A DNA stretch of 64,000 nucleotides from Pedobacter zeaxanthinifaciens (lineage in GTDB: Bacteria; Bacteroidota; Bacteroidia; Sphingobacteriales; Sphingobacteriaceae). Of the stretch, positions 17,855 to 26,482 are shown piece after piece. Location of the stretch: contig NZ_QMHP01000001.1 of the NCBI RefSeq assembly GCF_003313335.1, forward strand, positions 310,001-374,000. The letters are read 5' to 3'. Made by a program: the position numbers and the translations under genes. The stretch's first letter is position 1; every line of letters starts with the position of its first letter. Under the pieces are notes generated by a model, which worked only from the letters and a program-made list of their open reading frames with translations, searched no databases and was not told the origin of the DNA.

Positions 17855-17862
17855 CAAAATTA
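17855..17862 (-). promoter_or_regulatory. -7 box (TAATTTTG, minus strand) for mnmA
   Basis: CAAAATTA on the plus strand is TAATTTTG on the minus strand, an exact TAnnTTTG match, 17 nt before the mnmA ATG. The untranslated leader would be about ten nucleotides. Confidence 0.5.
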
Positions 17863-17941
17863 AATAAATACTTTAAAAGTGCTTCATTGTGGTAGTCGTG
17901 CTAATGTCAAATGTGGGTGTTGAACCTAGCAGTCGAGTTTT

Positions 17942-18961
17942 TTATTTACTAGTGGATTTTCTAATGTGAAGCACGGTATCAAGCAATGTTGTTTCTGCTG
18001 GACCTAAATCTTTCCCTTTTACAAGTTGGATTAAGGTTTTTGCAGCCAACTGCCCAATTTCCCGGGAAGGCTGATGTACCGTACTTAGCGATGGATTTAA
18101 TAGTGGAGCTAAATCGGAATTGCTAAAGCCCAGTAACATAATGTCTTCCGGTACCCGGTAGCCATTTTGGTTTAAATAGGCCAGCGCTTTGGTGCTTAGC
18201 ATATCGGTGGTGGTAAAGATGGCATCAGGTTGCTGTTTTAATAAATGGTCCATCGCTTTTGCAATATTTACATCTATATTTTCAGCATCCGATGTATTGC
18301 AAAACTTAACCAATTCTTCTTTATAACTCAATTGTGCATCTATTATGGCTTGTTTGTAGCCTTCAAAACGCTCAATAGTTAAAGCTAAGTTCGATTTACT
18401 ATTCAAGTGTGCTATCCTTTTGCAGCCTTTGCTAATGAGGTGTTGCGTAGCTTCGTAAGCGCCCTTGAAATTATTTGCTGCAATTTTATGGGCATCTAAT
18501 TCATTTGTAATGCGATCAAAAAGTACTACTGGAAAACCCTGTTGTTGCAATTCTGTCAGGTGGCTAAAATCGGTAGTTTGGTATGATGGAGAAATCATTA
18601 TCCCGTCCACACCACTAGCATATAACAGGTTGATGCAGGCTTTTTCCTGTTCATAAGATTCCTTGCTCTGCATAATGATAATCTGGTAGCCATTGTCGTT
18701 GCATGCTTGGTCAATGCCGTCTAACATTTGGGCTACAAAACTATTATCAATGGAACAAATAACAACGCCAATAGATTTTGTTTTGCCTACTTTAAGGCTT
18801 CTCGCCATGCGGTTAGGTACGTAATTGTGTTCTTTAGCGTAAGCTAAAACCAATTTTTTGGTTTCTTCTCCAATTTCATGGCTGTCGGTTAGTGCCCTCG
18901 ATACAGTAGAAACGGAGATGTTTAAGGCTTTTGATATGTCGCGTAGGGTGATATTGCTCAT
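17942..18961 (-). CDS. LacI-family transcriptional regulator
   Basis: The 339-aa repressor has an N-terminal LacI helix-turn-helix (ITLRDISKALNISVSTVSRA, residues 4-23), the hinge helix NRMARSLKVGKTKSIG, and a periplasmic-binding-protein-like effector domain (~60-335). Such regulators normally sense a sugar and sit beside uptake or catabolic genes. Here neither neighbour is a sugar gene: mnmA is downstream, and the divergent ATP-grasp operon starts 264 nt away across an AT-rich spacer in which I see no clear operator palindrome. Its effector and targets are unknown. Confidence 0.93.
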   Translation of the reverse strand: MSNITLRDISKALNISVSTVSRALTDSHEIGEETKKLVLAYAKEHNYVPNRMARSLKVGKTKSIGVVICSIDNSFVAQMLDGIDQACNDNGYQIIIMQSKESYEQEKACINLLYASGVDGIMISPSYQTTDFSHLTELQQQGFPVVLFDRITNELDAHKIAANNFKGAYEATQHLISKGCKRIAHLNSKSNLALTIERFEGYKQAIIDAQLSYKEELVKFCNTSDAENIDVNIAKAMDHLLKQQPDAIFTTTDMLSTKALAYLNQNGYRVPEDIMLLGFSNSDLAPLLNPSLSTVHQPSREIGQLAAKTLIQLVKGKDLGPAETTLLDTVLHIRKSTSK

Positions 18962-19225
18962 GCTGCTAATTCCAAAGTAAAGATACGCTTTATCAATTTA
19001 ATAGTTGAAGTAATGGTGTGATTACTTGGTTATACGTATAGTTGTGTTTTGTAAAAAAAAACAGTTATTTATAGCTTTTAATTTGATGTAAATTTATTCG
19101 TTTAACATTTTAAAGGATAATTATTATTAAATGACACAATTATTTTATGCTGTTTTAATTTTTTAATAAAAATATTTTGATTTAAGTTATATATTTAAGA
19201 TGTATTTTTAAAATGCTAGTATTTT

Positions 19226-20671
19226 ATGACCGATTTCGACTTTTATAATGACTATAGTTTGATATCTGGTGTTTTTGATGAAATGAAAGGTGAGGATGGT
19301 GTGAGAAAACATTACGAATTATTTATGGCAGCTTTTCAAAACATCAATTCTGATGAGATGTCAATTAAAGATGAGCTAGCAAAAAAGTTGTTTTTAACGC
19401 AGGGCATCACGTTTACGGTATACAGTAGCGGGGAGGGCATAGAGAAAATTTTTCCATTTGATATTTATCCTAGGATTATACAGGCCGCAGAGTGGGAATT
19501 CATTGAAAGTGGCATTAAACAGCGATTGAAAGCACTTAATATTTTCTTGAAAGATGTTTATAGTCATCAATTTATCATCAAGGATGGTATTATTCCAGCT
19601 TCATTAATTTATTCGTGTCCTAATTATTTAAGGGAGATGATGAATGTAGAAGTGCCGTTTAATATTTACACACACATTAGCGGAATTGATTTAATCAGAG
19701 ATCACGATGGATCGTATTATGTATTGGAGGATAATTTACGTACGCCATCAGGGGTGAGTTACATGTTGGAAAATAGAAGCATCAGCTATAGGCTATTCCC
19801 TAATCAAATTCCAGAAAATAAAGTTCGTCCAGTGAGCGATTATCCAGATTTATTGATGAAGAACCTATTGGCGTTGGGAAACCGACATACCAGCAGGCCT
19901 ACCGTGGTTTTACTTACGCCAGGCATTTATAATTCTGCCTACTTTGAACATACTACTTTAGCCCGGTTAATGGGGATAGAGTTGGTAGAAGGTAGAGATT
20001 TGGTAGTAGATAACCATAAGGTTTATATGCGTACCACAAAAGGTTTAAAACGTGTGGACGTAATTTATAGAAGGGTAGATGACGAGTTTTTAGATCCGTT
20101 GATTTTTAGGCCAGACAGCATGCTTGGTGTACCAGGCATTTATCATGCGTATAGGAAAGGAAATGTAGCTATCATTAATGCTATGGGCAATGGCGTAGCC
20201 GATGATAAAGCGGTTTATGCCTATGTACCGGCAATGATTAAGTACTATTTAAACGAAGAGCCGATTTTAAAAAACGTACCAACTTTGCGTATGGAAAATG
20301 ATGATGAAAGGGCTCATGCTTTAGAAAACCTTCATCAAATGGTAGTAAAACGTACCAATGAAAGCGGCGGCTACGGCATGCTAATTGGAAATACGGCTAC
20401 GGAGAAAGAACTGAAGGAGTTTGCTGAGGAAATACAGAAATCGCCACGGCAGTTTATTGCGCAACCCATCATTAGCTTGTCATCTGCACCTTGCTATATT
20501 GATGGCAAATTACAGCCTAGGAGGGTTGATTTACGCCCTTTTGCATTGAGTGGCCCTGACGGAGTAGAGATTGTTCCTGGCGGCTTAACACGGGTAGCCC
20601 TAAAGGAAGGCTCAATTGTGGTGAACTCGTCACAAGGTGGCGGCAGTAAAGATACTTGGGTAGTAGATTAA
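19226..20671 (+). CDS. Circularly permuted type 2 ATP-grasp protein
   Basis: The 481-aa protein belongs to the DUF404/DUF407 circularly permuted ATP-grasp family, predicted amidoligases that join amino groups to carboxylates with ATP. Visible signatures include GIDLIRDHDGSYYVLEDNLR with TPSGVSYMLENR, a DEFLDPL segment, MGNGVADDKAVYAYVP, MVVKRTNESGGYGML (nucleotide-binding), FIAQP, and the permuted tail RRVDLRPF...VEIVPGGLTRVA. It is the first gene of the conserved trio with alpha-E (49 nt downstream) and transglutaminase. By published genome-context analysis of ATP-grasp amidoligases, such trios are predicted to make or tailor peptide-like molecules; the product is unknown. Confidence 0.92.
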   Translation: MTDFDFYNDYSLISGVFDEMKGEDGVRKHYELFMAAFQNINSDEMSIKDELAKKLFLTQGITFTVYSSGEGIEKIFPFDIYPRIIQAAEWEFIESGIKQRLKALNIFLKDVYSHQFIIKDGIIPASLIYSCPNYLREMMNVEVPFNIYTHISGIDLIRDHDGSYYVLEDNLRTPSGVSYMLENRSISYRLFPNQIPENKVRPVSDYPDLLMKNLLALGNRHTSRPTVVLLTPGIYNSAYFEHTTLARLMGIELVEGRDLVVDNHKVYMRTTKGLKRVDVIYRRVDDEFLDPLIFRPDSMLGVPGIYHAYRKGNVAIINAMGNGVADDKAVYAYVPAMIKYYLNEEPILKNVPTLRMENDDERAHALENLHQMVVKRTNESGGYGMLIGNTATEKELKEFAEEIQKSPRQFIAQPIISLSSAPCYIDGKLQPRRVDLRPFALSGPDGVEIVPGGLTRVALKEGSIVVNSSQGGGSKDTWVVD

Positions 20672-20720
20672 TGAAATTGTAGTATTGTAGAACCAACAAT
20701 CTTTTTTTAAAACAGAGAAA

Positions 20721-21650
20721 ATGCTGAGTAGAGTAGCAGAAAATATATTTTGGATGAGCAGGTATATTGAGCGAACGAACATGCAATTGCGTATTCTTCG
20801 TACTTATTATATCGCATCGCAGGATGGTGTTCCTTTTGTGAAATGGGATGAAGTTTTTAGGTATTACAACCAAGGTATGCCAGCCGAAAAAAGCATGAGT
20901 GCTAACCAGGTACTTAATTTTATTTTGTTTGATAGGGATAACGAAAGTTCAGTTGTAAACAATATCCTTAGAGCAAGGGAAAATGCTCGAAGCGCACAGG
21001 ATCACATCACCAAAGAACTTTGGCAGTGTTTGAATGATTTTTATCATTTCATTAGAGATAAAAACCTACAACGTCAATTGAGTTTAGGAGACCCGGTTAG
21101 TGTGCTAGATCAGTTGATTAGACAGTGCATGCTATATTACGGAATAGTTGATATATCAATGTTTAGGAGCGAGGGATTCAACTACTTAAATACTGGAAAA
21201 TATATTGAGCGTTTGCTGCAAATCATCAGTTCACTAAACATGCAAATTGTGCGTACCAACGGCGAAATTAAAGACAGTATGGATATCGTGAGCTGGCGGT
21301 ACTTTTTAGTTTCGATATCAGGATACGAGTACTATTTGAAATCGCATTCAGGCACCGTTAACCCGGCGTTAATTTTTAAACAAGTGCTTTATGAAATGCA
21401 TTTTCCGCATTCTATTGCGTACAGTATTTCGCAGCTTAATAGGTATGCACAACGCTTAAAAGCAGAAAGCTTAGAGGAAAGTTACGATAAACTTGAATTT
21501 TCCATAGGTAAAGCCGCCGCTATTTTGAAATATAATAGTCCCGGTTCAAATTGCGAAGCTCAATTGGCACTTTTACAATCCATCGAAAGTAATTTATTTC
21601 AAGTGGTTCAAGTTTTCAATGAGTATTATTTTGGTTCATTGGTTCATTAG
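20721..21650 (+). CDS. Alpha-E domain protein (DUF403)
   Basis: A 309-aa all-helical protein of the alpha-E family, named for its conserved helices and acidic residues. The N-terminus MLSRVAENIFWMSRYIERT is the family signature. It always travels with circularly permuted ATP-grasp genes and is thought to act with them, possibly as a partner or substrate carrier; no activity has been shown that I know of. The last codons (GSLVH, stop) are written in the TTCATTGGTTCATTAG repeat that fills the following spacer, so the natural C-terminus may have been altered by repeat expansion. Confidence 0.9.
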   Translation: MLSRVAENIFWMSRYIERTNMQLRILRTYYIASQDGVPFVKWDEVFRYYNQGMPAEKSMSANQVLNFILFDRDNESSVVNNILRARENARSAQDHITKELWQCLNDFYHFIRDKNLQRQLSLGDPVSVLDQLIRQCMLYYGIVDISMFRSEGFNYLNTGKYIERLLQIISSLNMQIVRTNGEIKDSMDIVSWRYFLVSISGYEYYLKSHSGTVNPALIFKQVLYEMHFPHSIAYSISQLNRYAQRLKAESLEESYDKLEFSIGKAAAILKYNSPGSNCEAQLALLQSIESNLFQVVQVFNEYYFGSLVH

Positions 21651-21799
21651 TTCACTGGTTCATTAGTTCATTAGTTCACTGGTTCATTAGTTCATTCGAC
21701 AATACAAATTATCACATCATCAAATTATCTAATTATCACATTATCGAATCGTCATATTATCTAATTATCACATTATCGAATCATCTCATTATCACATAA
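21636..21799. repeat. Composite AT-rich repeat: TTCATTAG array, then ATTATCACATTATCGAAT repeats
   Basis: From 21636 to about 21702, TTCATTGG/TTCATTAG/TTCACTGG units of ten nucleotides follow one another and include the alpha-E stop codon. From about 21707 to 21799 a second type takes over: a ~32-nt unit beginning CTAATTATCACATTATCGAA occurs twice in succession with minor changes. The array ends just before the transglutaminase ATG, so it forms that gene's whole leader. Confidence 0.8.
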
Positions 21800-21802
21800 A
21801 AC

Positions 21803-22774
21803 ATGCCTACTTATCACGTTAAACATTTAACCAAATACACTTATCCTTCTGCGGTTACTGATAGCGCTAATCAAATTATACTTAGCCCAACAAGTACACA
21901 GTTTCAGGATATCATCAGTCATCAAATTAAGATTAGTCCATCAACTTCTATAGATAGCTTTTACGATTATTTTGGTAATAAAGTTGGCGTGTTTACCATT
22001 GTACAGCCACATACCGAACTTTCCATTTTAGTTGAGGCCGAAGTAAGCACAAAGCAGATTCCTCCGCCTAATGATTTTTGGCCAGCGAAAGCACAGTGGG
22101 AAAATCTTGCTTCCCTGCATCAGCATATTGATTTTTTAGATTTTATGAAGGCAAACTATGTTGCTGCCCTAACAGAAATCAAACAACATACCGACGAACT
22201 TGTTGATCAACAGCTTACTATCTTCCAGTTTGTAAACAAATTGTCTACTTATGTTTATGAAACATTAACCTATCAAAAAGGCGTTACCGATGTTGAAACA
22301 GATATCGATCAAATATGGTCTTTAAAAGCAGGCGTTTGTCAAGATTTTGCTCATTTATTGATTGAGATGTTGCGCATGTACAAGGTACCATCTAGATATG
22401 TGAGCGGTTATATTTGTCCAGCAGGTAACGAATTGCGTGGCATTGGTGCTACGCATGCATGGGTAGAAGCCTACATTCCTGATTATGGCTGGATGGGAAT
22501 TGATCCTACTAACAATTGTTTGGTAGGCGATAGACACATCAGGATTGCATTTGGGCGTAACTTTAAAGATTGTACGCCAGTAAAAGGTACTTATAAAGGC
22601 TCCTCGGCCCATTCTTTGTCGGTGGCGGTAATTATTACAAATGAAAAACTAAAGCAGGAAGAAGAGGCAGTAGCGGTAGATAGTGTATATGTTAAAGAAG
22701 TTGAAGAGCCTGTAACCATTGTAAATTCGTACCAACGATTTATTGAAATGCAGCAACAACAACAGCAACAGTAA
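21803..22774 (+). CDS. Transglutaminase-like cysteine protease-fold protein
   Basis: The 323-aa protein has an N-terminal bacterial transglutaminase-associated domain (~1-85) and a transglutaminase core with the Cys-His-Asp triad C179 (AGVCQDFAH), H218 (GATHAWVEAY) and D234 (GIDPTNN). In operons with ATP-grasp and alpha-E it is expected to act as a peptidase or amide-transferring enzyme on the ligase product or a linked protein. No signal peptide is evident, so it is probably cytosolic. The C-terminus ends in seven consecutive Gln after Met (CAA/CAG run), a small repeat expansion. The gene is separated from alpha-E by a repeat-filled 152-nt spacer. Confidence 0.9.
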   Translation: MPTYHVKHLTKYTYPSAVTDSANQIILSPTSTQFQDIISHQIKISPSTSIDSFYDYFGNKVGVFTIVQPHTELSILVEAEVSTKQIPPPNDFWPAKAQWENLASLHQHIDFLDFMKANYVAALTEIKQHTDELVDQQLTIFQFVNKLSTYVYETLTYQKGVTDVETDIDQIWSLKAGVCQDFAHLLIEMLRMYKVPSRYVSGYICPAGNELRGIGATHAWVEAYIPDYGWMGIDPTNNCLVGDRHIRIAFGRNFKDCTPVKGTYKGSSAHSLSVAVIITNEKLKQEEEAVAVDSVYVKEVEEPVTIVNSYQRFIEMQQQQQQQ

Positions 22775-22871
22775 CTTAAACCTTTTTAAGCTTGATGACC
22801 GACCTAGTTGTGGAAAACTGGTAGGCTTAAACTCTGAGAAATTTCGGATATTTAGCCTCCATTTTGTGAAT

Positions 22872-24719
22872 ATGAAGATCGTAATTGCCGAAAAGCCATC
22901 AGTAGGAAGAGAATTAGCCAAAGTATTTGGTGCCACTACTCGTAAAGATGGTTACATCGAAGGCAAGGGCTATTCATTTACTTGGGCTTTTGGGCATTTG
23001 CTTCAGCTGGCACCACCACAGGAATATGGTTTTTACGGTTGGCGTAAAGAACACTTACCCATGTTGCCGCAAAAATTCAAGCTATCTATCAGGAAAATAA
23101 AAACAAAAGATGGCATAGTAGAAGATCCGGGGGTGAGAAAGCAGCTGGATACCATAAAAATGCTTTTTGATCAGGCTACTGAAATTATTGTAGCAACGGA
23201 TGCCGGGCGTGAGGGAGAACTGATTTTCAGGTACATTTACTCTTATCTGAAGTGTAAAAAACCTTTCAAACGACTTTGGATTTCATCTCAAACTGATGAA
23301 GCGATCAAAGATGGTTTCCGAAACTTGAAACCGGGTACCGATTACGACACATTATTTAGTTCTGCGCATTGTCGCTCCGTATCCGATTGGCTAGTGGGCA
23401 TGAATGCGACACAGGCTTTGAGCATTTCCGCGGGCAATAGAAGCGTATTGTCGTTAGGTAGGGTTCAAACGCCTACTTTGGCCATGATTTGTGCCAGATA
23501 CTTGGAAATCAAAAACTTCGTACCTAAAATATACTATCAAATTGGTATCCAGTTAGATAAGGAAGGAGTTCTTTTTAAGGCAATGTCCGTAGATAGTTTT
23601 GACGTTAAGGAGGATGGTGAAGCAGTTTTTGCGAAGGTACAGGATGTCGCTTCGGGCTTTAGCAATGGTGGACAAATTACTGATGTTGAGGCTAAACCAC
23701 GTAAAGAGCCACCACCACTTTTGCACGATTTGAGCAGTTTGCAACAGGAGGCTAACAAGCGCAATGGCTTTACTGCCGATCAAACTTTAAGCTTGCTGCA
23801 AAACCTGTATGAAAGCAAATTGGTTACTTACCCACGTACGGGTAGTAGGTATATTGGCGATGATGTTTTTGCGACTGTGCCAGCATTGATTGCCAGCCTG
23901 AATGATCATCCTCAATTTGCAAGACAGGCTGCTTTTTTACAAGAAAATGCTTTGAATAAAAGAAGCGTAAACGCCAAAAAAGTAACTGATCACCATGCTA
24001 TTTTAGTAACTGGTATCAAACCGGGTGGTTTAGGCAAAGACCATCAAGCTATATACGATTTAGTAGCGGGGCGCATGCTTGAAGCTTTCCATCAGGAATG
24101 TATTAAGGAAGTCACTAAAATTACCATCCAATCGGAAATTATTTTTGTGGCCAATGGTACGGTAATTCGTTCTGCCGGTTGGCGTTCTGTTTTTAACGAA
24201 GTAGATGACGAAAAGAAAGATGAAGATAACTCGGCTTTGCCTAAAGTAAAAAAGGGAGAGGCGTTGCCAATTGTTAATAAAGCATTGCTTGAAAAGCAAA
24301 CTAAACCAAAAGCAATGTATAACGAAGCATCCTTATTAAAAGCTTTAGAAACATGCGGTAAAGAAATTGAAGATGAAGAATTGAGGTATGCAATGAAAGA
24401 TAGTGGATTGGGAACACCAGCTACTCGAGCCGCAATCATTGAAACCTTGTTAACCCGTGAATACATCATCCGAGAAAAACGAAATTTAGTGCCTACGGCA
24501 AAAGGCTTGGCAGTTTACGAAGTTGTAAAAGATAAGCGTATTGCACAGGCAGAACTTACCGGCTCTTGGGAAAAACGTTTGGAAGAAATTAGGTCTGGTG
24601 CGTCGGTACAAGATTTTAAAACGGAAATTATTGATTACACCAAGAGCATCACACAAGAGTTGCTTACTGCAGGTGCAACAATATCCAGTCAATTAAGCCC
24701 TACCGCAGTAACAGCGTAA
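22872..24719 (+). CDS. topB: DNA topoisomerase III
   Basis: A 615-aa type IA topoisomerase. It begins MKIVIAEKPSVGRELAKVFG, the canonical TopB Toprim start. The frame is open upstream to 22743, but that would overlap the transglutaminase gene and add non-homologous Asn/Ser-rich residues. Toprim acidic motif: ATDAGREGELIFRYIY. SLGRVQTPTL and the active-site Y320 (VTYPRTGSRYIG) are present, as is the DSGLGTPATRAAIIE motif. It relaxes or decatenates DNA, usually with a RecQ helicase. The C-terminus lacks zinc-finger cysteines, as is common for TopB. It is not functionally linked to the preceding trio as far as I can tell. Confidence 0.94.
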   Translation: MKIVIAEKPSVGRELAKVFGATTRKDGYIEGKGYSFTWAFGHLLQLAPPQEYGFYGWRKEHLPMLPQKFKLSIRKIKTKDGIVEDPGVRKQLDTIKMLFDQATEIIVATDAGREGELIFRYIYSYLKCKKPFKRLWISSQTDEAIKDGFRNLKPGTDYDTLFSSAHCRSVSDWLVGMNATQALSISAGNRSVLSLGRVQTPTLAMICARYLEIKNFVPKIYYQIGIQLDKEGVLFKAMSVDSFDVKEDGEAVFAKVQDVASGFSNGGQITDVEAKPRKEPPPLLHDLSSLQQEANKRNGFTADQTLSLLQNLYESKLVTYPRTGSRYIGDDVFATVPALIASLNDHPQFARQAAFLQENALNKRSVNAKKVTDHHAILVTGIKPGGLGKDHQAIYDLVAGRMLEAFHQECIKEVTKITIQSEIIFVANGTVIRSAGWRSVFNEVDDEKKDEDNSALPKVKKGEALPIVNKALLEKQTKPKAMYNEASLLKALETCGKEIEDEELRYAMKDSGLGTPATRAAIIETLLTREYIIREKRNLVPTAKGLAVYEVVKDKRIAQAELTGSWEKRLEEIRSGASVQDFKTEIIDYTKSITQELLTAGATISSQLSPTAVTA

Positions 24720-24981
24720 TTTTACGGCTTATAACGTCTATATTTCATATCATTTTTCTTGCCTCAGTCTGAAACTGTCTAACACTGTCCATGGGTATCC
24801 ACCAATTGGGGAAGCGCTGTATGAGGTATTTATTTTCTTCAAATGAATTTTACACAGTTGACTTACTATCAAAATTATATGTTTTCAATTACCTAATAAT
24901 TGTTGGCAAATGCCATAGGATGCTTCCAAATTGAAAAAACTTTCCTTATGATATCTTGTTAAGCTTAATAAATAGTCAAAT

Positions 24982-25347
24982 ATGTTAAGCATTATCAGAG
25001 ATACTCCACCACATGTATTCGGTGTAAGAGCCACCGGACAAGTTACAGCCGAGGACTTAAGAAGCGTATTGCTGCCAGGCCTTGAAGTGCTCACTCAAAA
25101 ATATGATGAGATTTATTACCTATTGGTGTTAGAAACGCCGGTAGAAAATTTTACCGTAGGAGCTTGGTTCCAAGACATGATTGCAGGTTTGAAACATTTT
25201 ACAAAATGGAAAAAGGCAGCTGTGGTTACGGACGAAAAGGCCGTCGAAAAATTTACTGATGCCTTCAGTTATATCGCACCTGGAGAATTCAAAGGCTTTG
25301 AGTTAGCGCAATTAGATGATGCGATTTTATGGTTACAAAAAAAATAA
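24982..25347 (+). CDS. SpoIIAA-like (STAS/SEC14-type) protein
   Basis: The 121-aa cytosolic protein matches the SpoIIAA-like family: an alternating beta/alpha pattern, YYLLVLETPVENFT near the middle, and KKAAVVTDEKAVEKFTDAF with FKGFELAQLDDAILWL at the end. Family members are common in stress-related gene sets and bind lipids or act as regulators; the function here is unknown. It is the first of three closely spaced genes (4 and 12 nt gaps), implying a single transcript. Confidence 0.8.
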   Translation: MLSIIRDTPPHVFGVRATGQVTAEDLRSVLLPGLEVLTQKYDEIYYLLVLETPVENFTVGAWFQDMIAGLKHFTKWKKAAVVTDEKAVEKFTDAFSYIAPGEFKGFELAQLDDAILWLQKK

Positions 25348-25351
25348 GATT

Positions 25352-25795
25352 ATGCTACGTTGGATACGAAATACTACCGCGGGATTTGTGGGTGCAATTG
25401 CTCTAAATGCCATTCATGAGATCATTAGAAAAAATGTAAAAAATGCACCTCAAATAAATTTGTTAGGCGCCGAAGCTGTAAATAAAACGCTAAGCATGGC
25501 TGGAGCACATCCCATTCAACATCCTAATGACCTATATAAAATTACGCTTGAAACAGACATCATTGCTAACACCGCGTACTACAGCATTATTGGCGGTAAA
25601 GGAAAATATATTTGGCCAAAGGCGATAATAATGGGCTTAAGCGCAGGAATTGGCGCATTGAAAATGCCAGAGCCTTTAGGTTTGGACGATACGCCGGTTA
25701 CACACACCAATACCACTAAGGCGCTTACTGTAGGATACTATTTATTTGGTGCTTTGGTAACTGCCGCAATGCTTAAAACAATTTTAAAACCCTAA
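25352..25795 (+). CDS. Hypothetical membrane protein of a stress-type cluster
   Basis: A 147-aa protein with hydrophobic segments near the N-terminus (~7-22), middle (~93-108) and C-terminus (~125-142). I recognise no named domain. The start at 25352 is chosen because the longer frame overlaps the previous gene and begins within its coding region. Its place between a SpoIIAA-like and a pyridoxamine-oxidase-fold general-stress protein suggests a role in the same response. Confidence 0.65.
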   Translation: MLRWIRNTTAGFVGAIALNAIHEIIRKNVKNAPQINLLGAEAVNKTLSMAGAHPIQHPNDLYKITLETDIIANTAYYSIIGGKGKYIWPKAIIMGLSAGIGALKMPEPLGLDDTPVTHTNTTKALTVGYYLFGALVTAAMLKTILKP

Positions 25796-25807
25796 AACAC
25801 GATAAAA

Positions 25808-26368
25808 ATGGAAAATTCAAAAATAAGTAGAGATAGCTCTAATAACACACAAGATACTGCTGAACACATTAAAACATTAGAAGGCAAAGAAGCGGTAGAG
25901 AAATTGAAAGAATTGGCAAAAGGTGCTGAAAACTGCTTTTTCTGTACAAGTATTAAAACTGGATTGCCTTTATCCGTGAGGCCTATGTCGGTATTGGACG
26001 TAGATGACGAAGGTAACTTGTGGTTCATGAGTCAAGCAGGAAGTGCAAAAAATCAGGAGATTGAAGCAGATCCTTTTACGCATCTATTCTTTCAGCACCA
26101 CAAAAACTCTGGATTTTTGAATGTGTACGGAATCAGTGAGATTTTGGAAGATCGCAAAAAAATTGAAGAACTTTGGAATCCATTACTTAAAGTTTGGTTC
26201 CAAGATGGAAAAGACGACGAAAAAATCAGCGTCATCAAAGTATCGCCAACACATGTGTATTATTGGGATACCAAGCATGGCGAAGCCGTAGCATTCATTA
26301 AAATGGCAGCATCTATCATTACTGGTAAAACCATGGATGATTCAGTGGAAGGCGAATTGGATTTTTAA
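25808..26368 (+). CDS. Pyridoxamine 5'-phosphate oxidase-fold protein (general stress protein 26-like)
   Basis: The 186-aa protein has the split-barrel flavin-binding fold: LKELAKGAENCFFCTSI, LPLSVRPMSVLDVDDEGNLWFMS, SGFLNVYGISEI and WFQDGKDDEKISVIKVSP align with the GSP26 group. Such proteins bind FMN or FAD and are linked to stress rather than to PLP synthesis. It is the last gene of the three-gene cluster and is followed by a terminator. Confidence 0.88.
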   Translation: MENSKISRDSSNNTQDTAEHIKTLEGKEAVEKLKELAKGAENCFFCTSIKTGLPLSVRPMSVLDVDDEGNLWFMSQAGSAKNQEIEADPFTHLFFQHHKNSGFLNVYGISEILEDRKKIEELWNPLLKVWFQDGKDDEKISVIKVSPTHVYYWDTKHGEAVAFIKMAASIITGKTMDDSVEGELDF

Positions 26369-26390
26369 TTAAAATTCACTAAATATTTCA

Positions 26391-26425
26391 AAGGAGCGGA
26401 GCTGATGGCTTTCGCTCTTTTTGTT
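26391..26425 (+). terminator. Terminator of the stress-type cluster
   Basis: AAGGAGCG (26391-26398) pairs with CGCTCTTT (26413-26420), one G-U pair, followed by TTTGTTTT. It lies 22 nt after the oxidase-fold gene. Confidence 0.7.
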
Positions 26426-26482
26426 TTAGGCTAATTCAAAATTTGTTTGTCAATGGCAATAATATAATAGTAAATTGCCTAC

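Noticed and set aside
22743-22871. N-terminal extension of topB
   Set aside because: It overlaps the transglutaminase CDS and adds Asn/Ser-rich residues; the family starts at MKIVIAEKPS.
24720-24981. 48-codon frame starting at 24790
   Set aside because: No signal peptide, motif or promoter; codon pattern unconvincing.
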